The notes: generated by a model not told the origin, from the letters alone. A stretch of DNA of 64,000 nt from Vibrio nigripulchritudo ATCC 27043 (GCF_000222685.1 NZ_AFWJ01000001.1:1-64000), one strand, 5' to 3'. Shown: positions 9,512 through 18,743, counted from the first letter of the stretch. Numbers and translations are program-made.

Positions 9512-11116
9512 ATGGCTATCGAAATTAATGTACCTGACATCGGTGCCGATGAGGTTGAAGTTACTGAAATTCTTGTAAGCGTTGGCGACAAGGTTGAAGA
9601 AGAACAATCTCTGATCACTGTAGAAGGTGATAAAGCTTCTATGGAAGTTCCTGCTTCTCAAGCGGGTATCGTAAAAGAAATCAAAGTTGCTGAAGGTGAC
9701 TCTGTTTCAACTGGCTCTCTAATCATGGTCTTCGAAGCAGAAGGTGCAGCTGAAGCTGCGCCTGCTCCGGCAGCGGAAGCACCAGCTGCTGAAGTGGCTC
9801 CAGCACCAGCTCCTGCGGCAGCGGCAGAACTGAAAGAAGTTCACGTGCCAGACATCGGTGGTGACGAAGTCGAAGTGACTGAAATCATGGTTGCTGTTGG
9901 CGACACAGTTGAAGAAGAGCAATCTCTGATCACTGTAGAAGGCGATAAGGCTTCTATGGAAGTTCCTGCACCATTTGTAGGCACGGTAAAAGAGATTAAG
10001 ATTACAGCTGGCGACAAAGTGTCTACTGGCTCTCTAATCATGGTCTTCGAAGTCGCGGGCTCAGCTCCGGCAGCAGCGCCAGCTCCTGCTCAAGCGGCTC
10101 CAGCACCAGCGGCACCGGCAGCACCAGCGCCTTCTGAAGCACCAAAAGCTGCTCCAGCAGCATCAACGGGCGACTTCCAGGAAAACAACGAATACGCACA
10201 TGCGTCTCCAGTGGTTCGTCGTCTTGCTCGTGAGTTTGGCGTTAACCTGTCTAAGGTTAAAGGCACGGGTCGTAAGAGCCGTATCCTGAAAGAAGACGTT
10301 CAAAGCTACGTTAAAGAAGCGCTTAAGCGCCTTGAATCTGGTGCAGGAGCATCAGGTGGCGACGGCAGTGCACTTGGTCTACTACCATGGCCGAAAGTTG
10401 ATTTCAGCAAGTTCGGTGAGACTGAAGTACAGAAGCTTTCTAAGATTAAGAAGATTTCTGGTGCGAACCTACACCGTAACTGGGTAATGATCCCTCACGT
10501 TACACAGTGGGACAACGCAGACATCACAGAGCTTGAAGCATTCCGTAAAGAGCAGAACGCGATTGAAGCGAAGAAAGAATCTGGTATGAAGATCACACCT
10601 CTTGTGTTCATTATGAAGGCTGCTGCTAAAGCGCTTGAAGCTTTCCCTGCGTTCAACTCTTCTCTGTCAGAAGACGGCGAAAGCATCATTCTGAAGAAAT
10701 ACGTGAACATTGGTATCGCAGTAGATACACCAAATGGTCTGGTTGTTCCTGTCTTCAAAGATGTGAACAAGAAAGGTATTTACGAGCTTTCAGAAGAGCT
10801 GATGGCTGTGTCTAAGAAAGCACGTGCTGGCAAGCTAACGGCAGGTGATATGCAAGGTGGCTGTTTCACTATCTCTAGCTTGGGCGGTATCGGCGGTACT
10901 GCATTTACGCCAATCGTAAACGCTCCAGAAGTAGGTATCCTTGGTGTATCTAAGTCTGAAATGAAGCCTGTGTGGAATGGTAAAGATTTCACTCCTCGTC
11001 TTCAGCTTCCGCTTTCTCTGTCCTACGATCACCGTGTGATCGATGGTGCAGAAGGTGCGCGCTTCATCACTTACTTGAACAATTGCCTGAGCGACATTCG
11101 CCGCTTGGTGCTATAA
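9512..11116 (+). CDS. aceF: Dihydrolipoamide acetyltransferase (E2) with two lipoyl domains
   Basis: 534-residue core of the pyruvate dehydrogenase complex, transferring acetyl from lipoate to CoA. Order: lipoyl domain 1 (about 1-75, lipoylated K41 in EGDKASMEV), Ala/Pro linker, lipoyl domain 2 (K146 in the same motif), Ala/Pro linker (about 183-222), the E1/E3-binding domain (about 225-265, [15 protein letters not shown]), and the catalytic domain ending in [12 protein letters not shown] with H507 and D511. E. coli AceF has three lipoyl domains and about 630 residues, so this is a shorter form. The two lipoyl repeats are 315 bases apart and nearly identical in DNA. Codon bias is as in aceE. 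Confidence 0.97.
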   Translation: MAIEINVPDIGADEVEVTEILVSVGDKVEEEQSLITVEGDKASMEVPASQAGIVKEIKVAEGDSVSTGSLIMVFEAEGAAEAAPAPAAEAPAAEVAPAPAPAAAAELKEVHVPDIGGDEVEVTEIMVAVGDTVEEEQSLITVEGDKASMEVPAPFVGTVKEIKITAGDKVSTGSLIMVFEVAGSAPAAAPAPAQAAPAPAAPAAPAPSEAPKAAPAASTGDFQENNEYAHASPVVRRLAREFGVNLSKVKGTGRKSRILKEDVQSYVKEALKRLESGAGASGGDGSALGLLPWPKVDFSKFGETEVQKLSKIKKISGANLHRNWVMIPHVTQWDNADITELEAFRKEQNAIEAKKESGMKITPLVFIMKAAAKALEAFPAFNSSLSEDGESIILKKYVNIGIAVDTPNGLVVPVFKDVNKKGIYELSEELMAVSKKARAGKLTAGDMQGGCFTISSLGGIGGTAFTPIVNAPEVGILGVSKSEMKPVWNGKDFTPRLQLPLSLSYDHRVIDGAEGARFITYLNNCLSDIRRLVL

Positions 11117-11361
11117 GTCAATATAGGTTGAAACAGGGCGGCTATATGCCGCCCTCTAGTTACTCAAAATAGTTTGATTAAACCTTGTTCGCTACAGGCG
11201 TTTCACAATCGAACTGTTGTCTGGCTCACAGGCTAAATGGATTTACTTTTCACACCTTTAACAACTCTGTAAACTGTTTCGGTCTGAAAATAGAACGTTC
11301 TAAAAAGAATTCATTGAACACCCACTCAGCCTGTTAGGGATAATGACTACAAGAGGTCAAA
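11117..11361 (+). promoter_or_regulatory. aceF-lpd intergenic region: GC hairpin, palindrome, likely lpd promoter
   Basis: The spacer of 245 bases opens with a strong 7-bp GC stem (11136-11142 and 11148-11154, 5-base loop) with no T-run, so it is a weak terminator or an mRNA-end stabiliser. A perfect 12-base palindrome TAGAACGTTCTA lies at 11291-11302. lpd is probably also read from its own promoter here, since its product is shared with 2-oxoglutarate dehydrogenase and glycine cleavage. No confident -35/-10 pair was assigned. Confidence 0.5.
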
Positions 11362-12801
11362 ATGAGCAAAGAAATTAAAGCCCAAGTTGTTGTACTTGGT
11401 TCTGGTCCTGCTGGTTACTCTGCTGCATTCCGTTGTGCGGATCTAGGTCTGGAAACAGTACTTATCGAGCGTTACACTACCCTTGGTGGTGTGTGTCTGA
11501 ACGTGGGTTGTATCCCATCTAAAGCACTGCTGCACGTATCAAAAGTGATCGAAGAAGCGAAAGCAATGGCTGATCACGGTGTGGTATTTGGTGAACCACA
11601 AACGGACATCAACAAAATCCGTATCTGGAAAGAAAAAGTAGTTAACCAACTGACTGGCGGTCTTGGCGGTATGGCTAAGATGCGTAACGTGACTGTTGTT
11701 AACGGCTACGGTAAATTCACGGGTCCTAATTCTATCCTTGTAGAGGGTGAAGGCGAAGCAACTACAGTTAACTTCGACAACGCTATCGTTGCCGCTGGTT
11801 CTCGTCCAATTAAACTGCCATTCATCCCACATGAAGACCCACGTATCTGGGATTCAACGGATGCTCTTGAACTGAAAGAAGTTCCAGGCAAACTGCTTAT
11901 CATGGGCGGTGGTATCATCGGTCTTGAAATGGGTACGGTTTACCAGTCTCTTGGCTCAAAAGTTGACGTTGTTGAAATGTTTGATCAGGTTATTCCTGCG
12001 GCAGACAAAGACATCGTTAAGGTTTACACCAAGCGCGTTAAAGACAAATTTAACCTGATGCTTGAAACCAAAGTAACTGCGGTTGAAGCGAAAGAAGACG
12101 GTATCTACGTTTCAATGGAAGGCAAGAAAGCACCAGCAGAAGCTGAGCGTTACGATGCAGTTCTTGTTGCTATCGGTCGTGTGCCAAATGGTCTTCTGAT
12201 TGACGGCGAAAAAGCGGGTATCGAAATTGACGAGCGTGGCTTCATCAATGTTGATAAGCAGATGCGTACTAACATCCCTCACATCTTCGCAATTGGTGAT
12301 GTTGTAGGTCAGCCAATGCTGGCTCACAAAGGTGTGCATGAAGGTCACGTTGCTGCAGAAGTTATTGCTGGTAAGAAGCACTACTTCGACCCTAAAGTTA
12401 TTCCTTCAATCGCTTACACTGAGCCAGAAGTGGCGTGGGTTGGTAAGACTGAGAAAGAAGCGAAAGCAGAAGGCATCAACTACGAAACAGCAACTTTCCC
12501 ATGGGCTGCGTCTGGTCGTGCAATCGCGTCTGACTGTGCAGATGGTATGACTAAGCTTATCTTCGACAAAGACACTCATCGTGTAATTGGTGGTGCTATC
12601 GTTGGTACTAACGGTGGTGAGCTACTGGGTGAAATCGGTCTGGCAATCGAAATGGGTTGTGATGCAGAAGATATCGCTCTGACTATCCACGCTCACCCGA
12701 CTCTGCATGAGTCTGTGGGTCTGGCTGCAGAAGTGTTTGAAGGTTCAATAACTGACCTTCCAAACAAAAAGCGGTTAAGAAGAAAAAGTAATTTTTCTTA
12801 A
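11362..12801 (+). CDS. lpd: Dihydrolipoamide dehydrogenase (E3), C-terminus probably frameshifted
   Basis: 479-residue FAD disulfide oxidoreductase that reoxidises lipoyl groups of the pyruvate and 2-oxoglutarate dehydrogenase complexes. It shows the FAD dinucleotide motif VVVLGSGPAGYSAA (about 9-22), the redox pair C45/C50 in GGVCLNVGC, the NAD motif LLIMGGGIIGLEMG (about 178-191) and the C-terminal His-Glu pair in HAHPTLHESVG. The last dozen residues read RLRRKSNFS instead of the Lys-rich AVKKKK-like tail expected. One extra A in the A-run at 12766-12770 would restore that tail and end at the TAA at 12789-12791. The rest of the protein is intact, so function is probably kept. RBS AGAGGT lies just upstream of the ATG. 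Confidence 0.95.
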   Translation: MSKEIKAQVVVLGSGPAGYSAAFRCADLGLETVLIERYTTLGGVCLNVGCIPSKALLHVSKVIEEAKAMADHGVVFGEPQTDINKIRIWKEKVVNQLTGGLGGMAKMRNVTVVNGYGKFTGPNSILVEGEGEATTVNFDNAIVAAGSRPIKLPFIPHEDPRIWDSTDALELKEVPGKLLIMGGGIIGLEMGTVYQSLGSKVDVVEMFDQVIPAADKDIVKVYTKRVKDKFNLMLETKVTAVEAKEDGIYVSMEGKKAPAEAERYDAVLVAIGRVPNGLLIDGEKAGIEIDERGFINVDKQMRTNIPHIFAIGDVVGQPMLAHKGVHEGHVAAEVIAGKKHYFDPKVIPSIAYTEPEVAWVGKTEKEAKAEGINYETATFPWAASGRAIASDCADGMTKLIFDKDTHRVIGGAIVGTNGGELLGEIGLAIEMGCDAEDIALTIHAHPTLHESVGLAAEVFEGSITDLPNKKRLRRKSNFS

Positions 12802-12813
12802 TACTGAATGATG

Positions 12814-12842
12814 AAAACCGCTGCTTGTCAGCGGTTTTTTTG
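12814..12842 (+). terminator. lpd terminator
   Basis: A 9-bp perfect stem (12815-12823 and 12829-12837) with a 5-base loop, followed by T at 12835-12841. It is a strong intrinsic terminator for lpd. Confidence 0.9.
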
Positions 12843-12876
12843 TTGTATTGAAATCCCGATTTTGTTTAACGGAAAT

Positions 12877-12904
12877 AAAAACGGAGGGTAAACCCTCCGT
12901 TTTT
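12877..12904 (-). terminator. Terminator of the LuxR-type regulator (bidirectional)
   Basis: A perfect 9-bp stem (12881-12889 and 12892-12900) with a 2-base core, flanked by A-run and T-run on either side. It serves the minus-strand regulator gene and backs up the lpd terminator. Confidence 0.85.
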
Positions 12905-12929
12905 CAATTCAACAGACCCTAGTCAATGA

Positions 12930-13544
12930 TTAGTGGTCTTGCTTGTAAATGCAAAGCATGCCAAGGAAGCTGCCAACCAAACCTTCTAAGTACTCAGGAT
13001 CCGGGTTACGGTTTGCCTGTACGTACAATGAGTAGCAGATGCCGTGAAGCAGTTTCGCTAAGTCTTCGGCTTTATGCTCGTCACATACTTCGCCACGTTC
13101 CATTGCTGTCAGGAACATGTCTTCAATACGCTTTTGTGACTCTTCGTTGCTAGACAGGAACAGTGGCCACACTTCTTCACGAGTGGATGTGCTCCACTCA
13201 AACCAGACTTTCATCCAGTGAGTGCCATCCAGTGCCGCTTTGATGATGTTTTGCGTTAGGCTTGTCAGGTTTTCTTCAGCTGTTGCGTCAACCTTCAAGC
13301 TTTCATTGATGAATAGCGCGTATTGCTTTTCAACCTGACTCAGTACTTCATCAACCAAGTCTTCACGTGTTTGGAAGTAGTTGAATACGGTTGCAACAGA
13401 AACCTGTGCAATTTCTGCGATATCAGCGTGACCCCCGCGACCGATGCCGCGTTTTGCGAACACTTCGATAGCAATATCGTGAAGCTGTTCTTTACGCTTT
13501 TGTGGAGATAGCCTTGTTCTTGGACGTTTTTTTACTGTATCCAT
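12930..13544 (-). CDS. LuxR/HapR/LitR-type quorum-sensing master regulator (TetR family)
   Basis: 204-residue TetR-fold DNA-binding protein of the V. harveyi LuxR / V. cholerae HapR / V. fischeri LitR group. These proteins accumulate at high cell density and control bioluminescence, protease, biofilm and competence genes. The DNA-binding domain (about 7-65) contains the group signature RPRTRLSP, GIGRGGHADIAEIAQVSVAT and VFNYF, followed by a helical ligand/dimer domain with HWMKVWFEWSTSTREEVWPLF and HGICYSL. Residue 58, after NYF, is Gln (codon at 13371-13373); as I recall, the well-known members have Pro there. The gene name varies by species (luxR, smcR, opaR, hapR, litR), so none is assigned. 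It diverges from hpt. Confidence 0.94.
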   Translation of the reverse strand: MDTVKKRPRTRLSPQKRKEQLHDIAIEVFAKRGIGRGGHADIAEIAQVSVATVFNYFQTREDLVDEVLSQVEKQYALFINESLKVDATAEENLTSLTQNIIKAALDGTHWMKVWFEWSTSTREEVWPLFLSSNEESQKRIEDMFLTAMERGEVCDEHKAEDLAKLLHGICYSLYVQANRNPDPEYLEGLVGSFLGMLCIYKQDH

Positions 13545-13570
13545 AGTTTTTATTTCCTTGCCAACATATA
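13545..13570 (-). promoter_or_regulatory. 5' UTR of the LuxR-type regulator: RBS and candidate Qrr sRNA pairing site
   Basis: On the minus strand the leader reads GTTGGC (13565-13560) directly followed by AAGGAAAT (13559-13552), then the ATG at 13544. The conserved core of vibrio Qrr sRNAs contains GCCAAC, which would pair with GTTGGC and hide the ribosome-binding site. That is the known low-density control of luxR/hapR mRNA. The Qrr genes are not in this window, so the pairing is inferred. Confidence 0.55.
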
Positions 13571-13798
13571 AAGTTTAATGATTATTTTATAATTAGATTT
13601 GCATTATGAGTGTAATGGTGCATATAAAAGTGTCAATGAAGAAATGCCGGAAAGTACTCATTTTCATGACCAAGTTAAAAATTTCCCTGAGTAGTTTGCA
13701 ATGGTAAAATGTGTTAATGGACGCACATTAACGAAAATATAAATTTTAGATAATGTGATTTATTCTACAAAATCAGTCACTAATAAATTGAGAGCAGT

Positions 13799-14332
13799 AT
13801 GAAACATACAGTTGAAGTCATGATTTCTGAGCAAGATGTTCAGAAGCGCGTTGTCGAATTGGGCGAGAAAATCACCGAACATTACAAGAACTCAGACAAA
13901 GAACTGGTGTTGGTGGGACTGCTGCGTGGTTCGTTTGTTTTTATGGCTGACCTTACCCGTACTATCGGTCAAAACCACACCGTGGACTTTATGACAGCAT
14001 CAAGTTACGGCAATGCGATGGAAAGTTCACGCGATGTCCGCATCCTGAAAGATCTGGATGACGACATTAAGGACAAAGACGTGCTGCTGGTGGAAGACAT
14101 CATCGATACAGGTAATACGCTAAGCAAAGTTTGTGAGATCCTTGAGATTCGTGAGCCTGCGTCTATTCAAATCTGTACGTTGCTGGATAAGCCTTCTCGT
14201 CGCGAAGTGGAAGTGGATGCGAAATTTATCGGTTTTGAAATCCCAGACGAGTTTGTTGTCGGTGTTGGTATTGATTACGCTCAGAAATACCGTAACTTGC
14301 CTTACATTGGTAAAGTGGTACCTCAAGAATAA
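13799..14332 (+). CDS. hpt: Hypoxanthine phosphoribosyltransferase
   Basis: 177-residue purine salvage enzyme making IMP (and GMP) from hypoxanthine or guanine and PRPP. The PRPP-binding loop [14 protein letters not shown] (about 97-110), the flexible loop MTASSYGN, and the C-terminal [11 protein letters not shown] with purine-stacking and Mg-binding positions are all visible. Length is standard. It is monocistronic, divergent from the quorum regulator, and followed by a tandem repeat and a terminator shared with cca. Confidence 0.96.
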   Translation: MKHTVEVMISEQDVQKRVVELGEKITEHYKNSDKELVLVGLLRGSFVFMADLTRTIGQNHTVDFMTASSYGNAMESSRDVRILKDLDDDIKDKDVLLVEDIIDTGNTLSKVCEILEIREPASIQICTLLDKPSRREVEVDAKFIGFEIPDEFVVGVGIDYAQKYRNLPYIGKVVPQE

Positions 14333-14336
14333 TTTC

Positions 14337-14385
14337 TTAGAGCTTAGAGCTTAGAGCTTAGAGCTTAGAGCTTAGAGCTTAGAGC
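14337..14385. repeat. Seven perfect tandem copies of TTAGAGC
   Basis: 49 bases made of seven exact copies of a 7-base unit. The array begins 5 bases after the hpt stop codon and ends at the A-run of the hpt/cca terminator. It is non-coding, lying in the hpt 3' UTR. A related CTTAGAAG appears in the adjacent terminator loop and may be the seed from which the array grew by slippage. Confidence 0.98.
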
Positions 14386-14420
14386 AAAAAGCGCCACTTT
14401 CTTAGAAGGTGGCGCTTTTT
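14386..14420. terminator. Bidirectional terminator between hpt and cca
   Basis: Stem GCGCCACTTTC / GAAGGTGGCGC (14391-14401 and 14405-14415, one G-U pair) with loop TTA, flanked by AAAAA before and TTTTT after. It ends both converging genes. Confidence 0.9.
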
Positions 14421-14426
14421 CGTGGT

Positions 14427-15638
14427 TTATATTTCTTTAATAAAATTCAAGCGTCTTCTGTCTAGCTCTTCCCGGATGTTCTTTCCGGTAAACCCATCCC
14501 GAATCACATCTTGCACGTCGGCTCTTAATGCAGCTTGGTAGGCTTGATTGAAAATGTGGGTCTGAGGGTAGGGGTTGTCTTCCAAACCTAAACGTCCACG
14601 ATGATCCGCCTCACAACAGATCAACAGTTGCTTTAGCCTTTCAGGTTTTCGCCATACATCCAGTTTATTGAGGATCTTGAGTTTCGTATTGGCTCGAAGT
14701 TCTTCTGCTCTGTGAATGTTGGTGTGGTGTTCGCACACCACCAAAGCCGTGTCGCGATATTCATTTGGGATCTTGATGCGACTACACAGCTGCTTGATCA
14801 CTTTGAGACCAGTATGGCAGTGCATCTTATGACTCGGCCATTCTTCCTCCGGTGTCACGCCTTTTCCAAGATCGTGTACCTGTGCGGCGAAGCGAATGAC
14901 TGGATCCTTGCTCAAATCGGCAGCCTGCCTGGCAACCATTAAAGTGTGGATCCCCGTATCAATTTCCGGGTGCCATTGCTCAGGCTGTGGTACACCAAAC
15001 AGAACATCCAATTCAGGAAGAACGACTTTCAGAGCGCCACATTGTCTGAGCACTTCAAGAAAAACGTCAGGTCTTTCGGTAGTGAGAGACTTATGCCATT
15101 CCTGCCAGACCCTCTCCGCTGTCAGGTGTGAGAGTTCTCCGGATTGCGCTATCTTGCACATTAATTCTAGGGTTTCATCCGCCACGGTAAATCCTAAAGG
15201 CGCAAGCTTGGCGGCAAAACGCGCAACACGAAGAACGCGCAATGGATCTTCGACAAACGCATCCGATACGTGTCTTAGCACTTTGTTTTGAAGATCCTGT
15301 TGCCCGCCATAGGGATCGATAATGGTGCCGTCTTCATGCTGTGCCATGGCATTGATCGTTAAGTCACGACGCAGGAGATCATCTTCGATGGCCACATCAG
15401 GAGAAAAGTGACATTCGAACCCGGTGTAGCCATGACCTGATTTACGTTCTGTTCGAGCCAGTGCGTATTCTTCATGAGTCTTAGGGTGCAGGAAAACAGG
15501 AAAGTCTTTCCCAACGGTCTGAAAGCCTTGTGACAGCATTTGTTCAGGTGAACTGCCTACGACTACCCAATCTTTGTCGTGGACAGAAATGCCCAGTAAC
15601 TGGTCACGAACGGCGCCACCGACTAAATATACGTCCAA
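14427..15638 (-). CDS. cca: CCA-adding tRNA nucleotidyltransferase with HD domain
   Basis: 403-residue class II nucleotidyltransferase that builds or repairs the 3' CCA end of tRNA. The N-terminal [10 protein letters not shown] and the catalytic DKDWVVVG (the group DxD variant) are visible, followed by [10 protein letters not shown] and the ERVWQEW neck. A C-terminal HD domain (about 225-330: [10 protein letters not shown] and [10 protein letters not shown]) gives the phosphohydrolase activity known for the E. coli-type enzyme. Start ATG at 15638. It diverges from gspA with 83 bases between. Confidence 0.95.
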   Translation of the reverse strand: MDVYLVGGAVRDQLLGISVHDKDWVVVGSSPEQMLSQGFQTVGKDFPVFLHPKTHEEYALARTERKSGHGYTGFECHFSPDVAIEDDLLRRDLTINAMAQHEDGTIIDPYGGQQDLQNKVLRHVSDAFVEDPLRVLRVARFAAKLAPLGFTVADETLELMCKIAQSGELSHLTAERVWQEWHKSLTTERPDVFLEVLRQCGALKVVLPELDVLFGVPQPEQWHPEIDTGIHTLMVARQAADLSKDPVIRFAAQVHDLGKGVTPEEEWPSHKMHCHTGLKVIKQLCSRIKIPNEYRDTALVVCEHHTNIHRAEELRANTKLKILNKLDVWRKPERLKQLLICCEADHRGRLGLEDNPYPQTHIFNQAYQAALRADVQDVIRDGFTGKNIREELDRRRLNFIKEI

Positions 15639-15721
15639 GTTTGACTCCCTAGTTTGTCGTGAGGCTTTACAAACCTCGTCACAATGGTAATTTGCCAGAA
15701 TCTTAGCGAAGAGAGATGAGC

Positions 15722-17329
15722 ATGTATAAGGATTTTTTCGGTTTTACTGAATTGCCATTCTCAATAGTACCCAGTTCAAAGTACCTGTATTTAAGCGCTC
15801 GTCATCGTGAAGCGATGAACCACCTTCAATCCGGTTTGGGTGAGGGCGGCGGTTTTGCGATGCTGACGGGCGAAGTAGGCACGGGGAAAACTACCGTGTC
15901 AAAAGCCATGTTGTCTGCTCTGGGTGAAGAGACCAAAGCAGCGTTGATTCTCAACCCTACCTATTCCAGTCAGGATTTACTGGAAGCGATTTGTGATGAG
16001 TTTGGGATTGAGTATCCAGATGAAGCTTCTCTGAAGATTCTGACTCAGTCGATTCAGCAATTCCTGCTCGACAACTATGACAACGGGTTTCAGACGCTTC
16101 TGATTATTGATGAAGCGCAGCACCTCTTGCCCGACGTTTTAGAGCAACTCAGGTTGCTGACCAACCTTGAAACTGACAGCCAGAAACTGTTGAAAGTGTT
16201 GTTAATCGGTCAGCCAGAATTGCAAGCCAAATTGCAAACCACAGAGCTGCGTCAGTTAGCGCAAAGGATAACAGGGCGTTATCACTTATTGCCTCTTAAC
16301 CCCGCGGAAATCGGCGAATACATTGACTTTCGTCTTGCGCAGGCGAATGGATCTTCTGAACTGTTTGAACCTGCTGCGGTGAAAACCATAGCTCGATTTA
16401 CTCAGGGCATTCCAAGGTTGATTAACCTGGTGTGTGACAAGTGCCTTCAATATGCCAGCCAAAGTGGCGTTAAAACGGTGAATAAGACGATCGCTCAGGC
16501 GGCGAGTGAAGACGTGATGGCGTTTCAAGCACCTGTCGAATCAGTCATAACTACGAAATCCTCACGAACCAGTGTGCTGCCCTCTCTGATGTTATTGGGT
16601 TCGAGTGCTGCGCTGGCAGCTTTTGCTTACTTTGCTACGCCACTTGCCCTACAAAAATGGATGCCAGAGGCGCCAAGGGAAGTGCGAGTAGAAACTCAGA
16701 CGGTCAAAGTACCAGTTGAGCAGACGCTCGCTCCGATATTGTCTGGCAGTCATGATGCGATTGCAGCAACGTTGAAGCTATTTAATGTCTGGGGGCTTCA
16801 GGGCTCGGTAAGAGATTCTGAATGCGAAAGAACAGAGTCTGCCTATTACTGTACCGTTGAAACGGGCACCTTGGATGAAGTGGGCAAGCAGAATCGCCCA
16901 GTGGTGTTTGCACTGAACGTGAATAACCAACGTCATTACGCTGTGTTGTTCTCCCTGAACAACGATAATGCGCAACTGCTTCTAGGCGATGAGCGAGTGG
17001 AAGTTCCCCGCTTCTGGCTAGAAGAAAAGTGGGCAGGAGAGTACCGAACAATCTGGCACGACCCTATCGCTCAGACCTTAAAGTTAGGAAATCAGGGTGA
17101 GCCTGTGGCGGCGTTAGAAGGTATGCTTTCGAAGGCTCTTGGAGAAAGCTCAGAAAGTAACAGCATTTTCGACGAAAGCCTCAAAGAAAAAGTAGAAGCG
17201 TTTCAGCGTTGGCAGGGGTTGTTTGTGGATGGGATAGCCGGAGCGAAAACATTGCAGCTTTTGGATTTGATCACCAATGAGTCGGCACCCACATTAACAC
17301 CAAAGAAAGAGGAGCCAACCGATGTCTAA
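15722..17329 (+). CDS. gspA: GspA/ExeA-type AAA ATPase with peptidoglycan-binding domain
   Basis: 535-residue inner-membrane ATPase which, with GspB, helps insert the type II secretion secretin through the peptidoglycan (known for Aeromonas ExeA and vibrio GspA). An AAA domain (about 30-270) carries Walker [10 protein letters not shown] and Walker [11 protein letters not shown]. One membrane segment lies near 282-303. The periplasmic part ends in a peptidoglycan-binding repeat (about 460-520: [19 protein letters not shown]). The start at 15722 is chosen because GAAGAGAG then sits 6 bases upstream; the ATG at 15716 directly abuts it. gspB overlaps the end by 8 bases. Confidence 0.93.
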   Translation: MYKDFFGFTELPFSIVPSSKYLYLSARHREAMNHLQSGLGEGGGFAMLTGEVGTGKTTVSKAMLSALGEETKAALILNPTYSSQDLLEAICDEFGIEYPDEASLKILTQSIQQFLLDNYDNGFQTLLIIDEAQHLLPDVLEQLRLLTNLETDSQKLLKVLLIGQPELQAKLQTTELRQLAQRITGRYHLLPLNPAEIGEYIDFRLAQANGSSELFEPAAVKTIARFTQGIPRLINLVCDKCLQYASQSGVKTVNKTIAQAASEDVMAFQAPVESVITTKSSRTSVLPSLMLLGSSAALAAFAYFATPLALQKWMPEAPREVRVETQTVKVPVEQTLAPILSGSHDAIAATLKLFNVWGLQGSVRDSECERTESAYYCTVETGTLDEVGKQNRPVVFALNVNNQRHYAVLFSLNNDNAQLLLGDERVEVPRFWLEEKWAGEYRTIWHDPIAQTLKLGNQGEPVAALEGMLSKALGESSESNSIFDESLKEKVEAFQRWQGLFVDGIAGAKTLQLLDLITNESAPTLTPKKEEPTDV

Positions 17330-18044
17330 TGTACTTCAAAGGCTCAAGCAAACAGAATCGGGGTATCAGCGTCCTCAGGCGGCTCAGGTTCGTGCAGGAC
17401 CAGCACGAGCAGCAAGTGGGTCTGGATTTTTTAAAACAGTCATACTGTTCACTCCGGCGATTTTGGTTGCCAGTTGGCACTACTTAAACTACCAGCCAGA
17501 CACGTCTCCTATTGTTCAGGTTGAAAGTGTGAAAGTGCAGCAGGCTAAGATTCTGGACTTTCCTCAGTTTGGTGAACTTGTGGCGCTCCCAACGGTTGAC
17601 GGGCAACCTGTTGAAAATACGCCTCAGGAATTTGTCTACCAACCTGTAGAAACAGAATCTGCCAAGCCTGAACGCTCAGGTGAATCGCTGGATAATCTTG
17701 ATTTGTCTGAACTGTCTCCTGAGTTGGCGCAAATGGTTCAGTCGGCGATCAGTGACACATCTACCTCCGGAAGTATTCGCAACCGGGACGATGCTCAATA
17801 TGAAGTCACAGAGTTAGTGGGGAATGAACGCCGTTTTCGTGGAAAATTACCCGCGCTGAACCTCCAAACCCACATGTACGCCTCAAGCAGCGACAGACGT
17901 TGGGTGAAGGTCAATGGTCAGGAAGTGAAAGAAGGCGATTGGGTGGATGAGCGAGTCAAGATTGAAAGTATCACTCCAAGAACCGTAGTGGTGGACTTTG
18001 AAGGGGAGAAGATAGAAATCCCTGCATTGTATGAGTGGCGTTAG
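17322..18044 (+). CDS. gspB: GspB/ExeB-type periplasmic partner of GspA
   Basis: 240-residue bitopic inner-membrane protein. A short cytoplasmic N-terminus is followed by one membrane segment (about 38-55, FFKTVILFTPAILVASW), a poorly conserved Pro/Glu/Ser-rich linker, and a C-terminal T2SSB domain (about 175-240: LPALNLQTHMYASS, RWVKVNGQEVKEGDW). It acts with GspA to help place the type II secretin. The 8-base overlap with gspA implies coupled translation. The main eps/gsp operon is not in this window. Confidence 0.92.
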   Translation: MSNVLQRLKQTESGYQRPQAAQVRAGPARAASGSGFFKTVILFTPAILVASWHYLNYQPDTSPIVQVESVKVQQAKILDFPQFGELVALPTVDGQPVENTPQEFVYQPVETESAKPERSGESLDNLDLSELSPELAQMVQSAISDTSTSGSIRNRDDAQYEVTELVGNERRFRGKLPALNLQTHMYASSSDRRWVKVNGQEVKEGDWVDERVKIESITPRTVVVDFEGEKIEIPALYEWR

Positions 18045-18077
18045 CTATTCTCTTATCCCGAGAACAGGTTAAATATC

Positions 18078-18104
18078 AAAAGGGCTCCGAGAGGAGCCCT
18101 TTTT
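18078..18104. terminator. Bidirectional terminator between gspB and the SH3 gene
   Basis: Stem AAAAGGGCTCC (18078-18088) with GAGA tetraloop and GGAGCCCTTTT (18093-18103). It serves both converging genes. Confidence 0.88.
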
Positions 18105-18131
18105 AATGTCATCAGAATCTAGATAATTCGA

Positions 18132-18743
18132 TTATGCCCAACCAGAAGGCGATTTCTTCCTACGCGGGATAAGGTGCGGAAGAATCAAACCTAAGATAAG
18201 TCCAATTCCGGCAACTCCGCCACCGTACATGAAGTACTTAAGCAGCAAGTCTTCTTTTTGAGTGTCTAGCTTGGCGCGCAGTTCGCGTACTTCGCTCTGA
18301 GACGCGGTCAACTGCTTGTTCATGTCTGCGTAGTTTTTCTCAAGTTCTTTGATTTGTTCATTACGCGACTCAAGAGAATCCACCAGCCCTGCTTTTTCAT
18401 CATCTGAATTTTTACGAGCGTTAGCCAGCTTCTCTTTTACTTCACCCAGCTCTTTTTCCAGCTTAGGTAAGCGTTCTGCCATGCTTGGTCTGGTCGATAC
18501 GTATTTGCTTTCTACCCAACCCTTACGACCTTTTGAGTCAACGACCTGGCTGTATCCTGTTTCACGGTTTGTCGCGACTAAGGTAATTTTGTCGCCTGCA
18601 TTTACACTGCCAATAATACGAAACTGGTTACTCGGTCCAGCGTGCATGTAAGTGAATAGGTTGTCTGAAATGTAGCGGTCTTTGGCAAAACTGACTGGTG
18701 CGGCAAGCATGCTAAAGAGGACCAGACAAATAAGTTTTTTCAC
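18132..18743 (-). CDS. TIGR04211-type SH3-domain membrane protein (YgiM-like)
   Basis: 203-residue envelope protein of unknown precise function. The GTG start at 18743 gives a clean signal peptide (KKLICLVLFSMLAAPVSFA), with AAGGGACG as Shine-Dalgarno; the upstream in-frame extension to 18860 looks non-coding. A bacterial SH3 domain follows (about 22-85: DNLFTYMHAGPSNQFRIIG, GWVESKYV), then a charged coiled coil (about 90-165), one C-terminal membrane segment (about 173-193) and a basic RRKK tail. This matches E. coli YgiM in layout. Confidence 0.88.
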   Translation of the reverse strand: MKKLICLVLFSMLAAPVSFAKDRYISDNLFTYMHAGPSNQFRIIGSVNAGDKITLVATNRETGYSQVVDSKGRKGWVESKYVSTRPSMAERLPKLEKELGEVKEKLANARKNSDDEKAGLVDSLESRNEQIKELEKNYADMNKQLTASQSEVRELRAKLDTQKEDLLLKYFMYGGGVAGIGLILGLILPHLIPRRKKSPSGWA

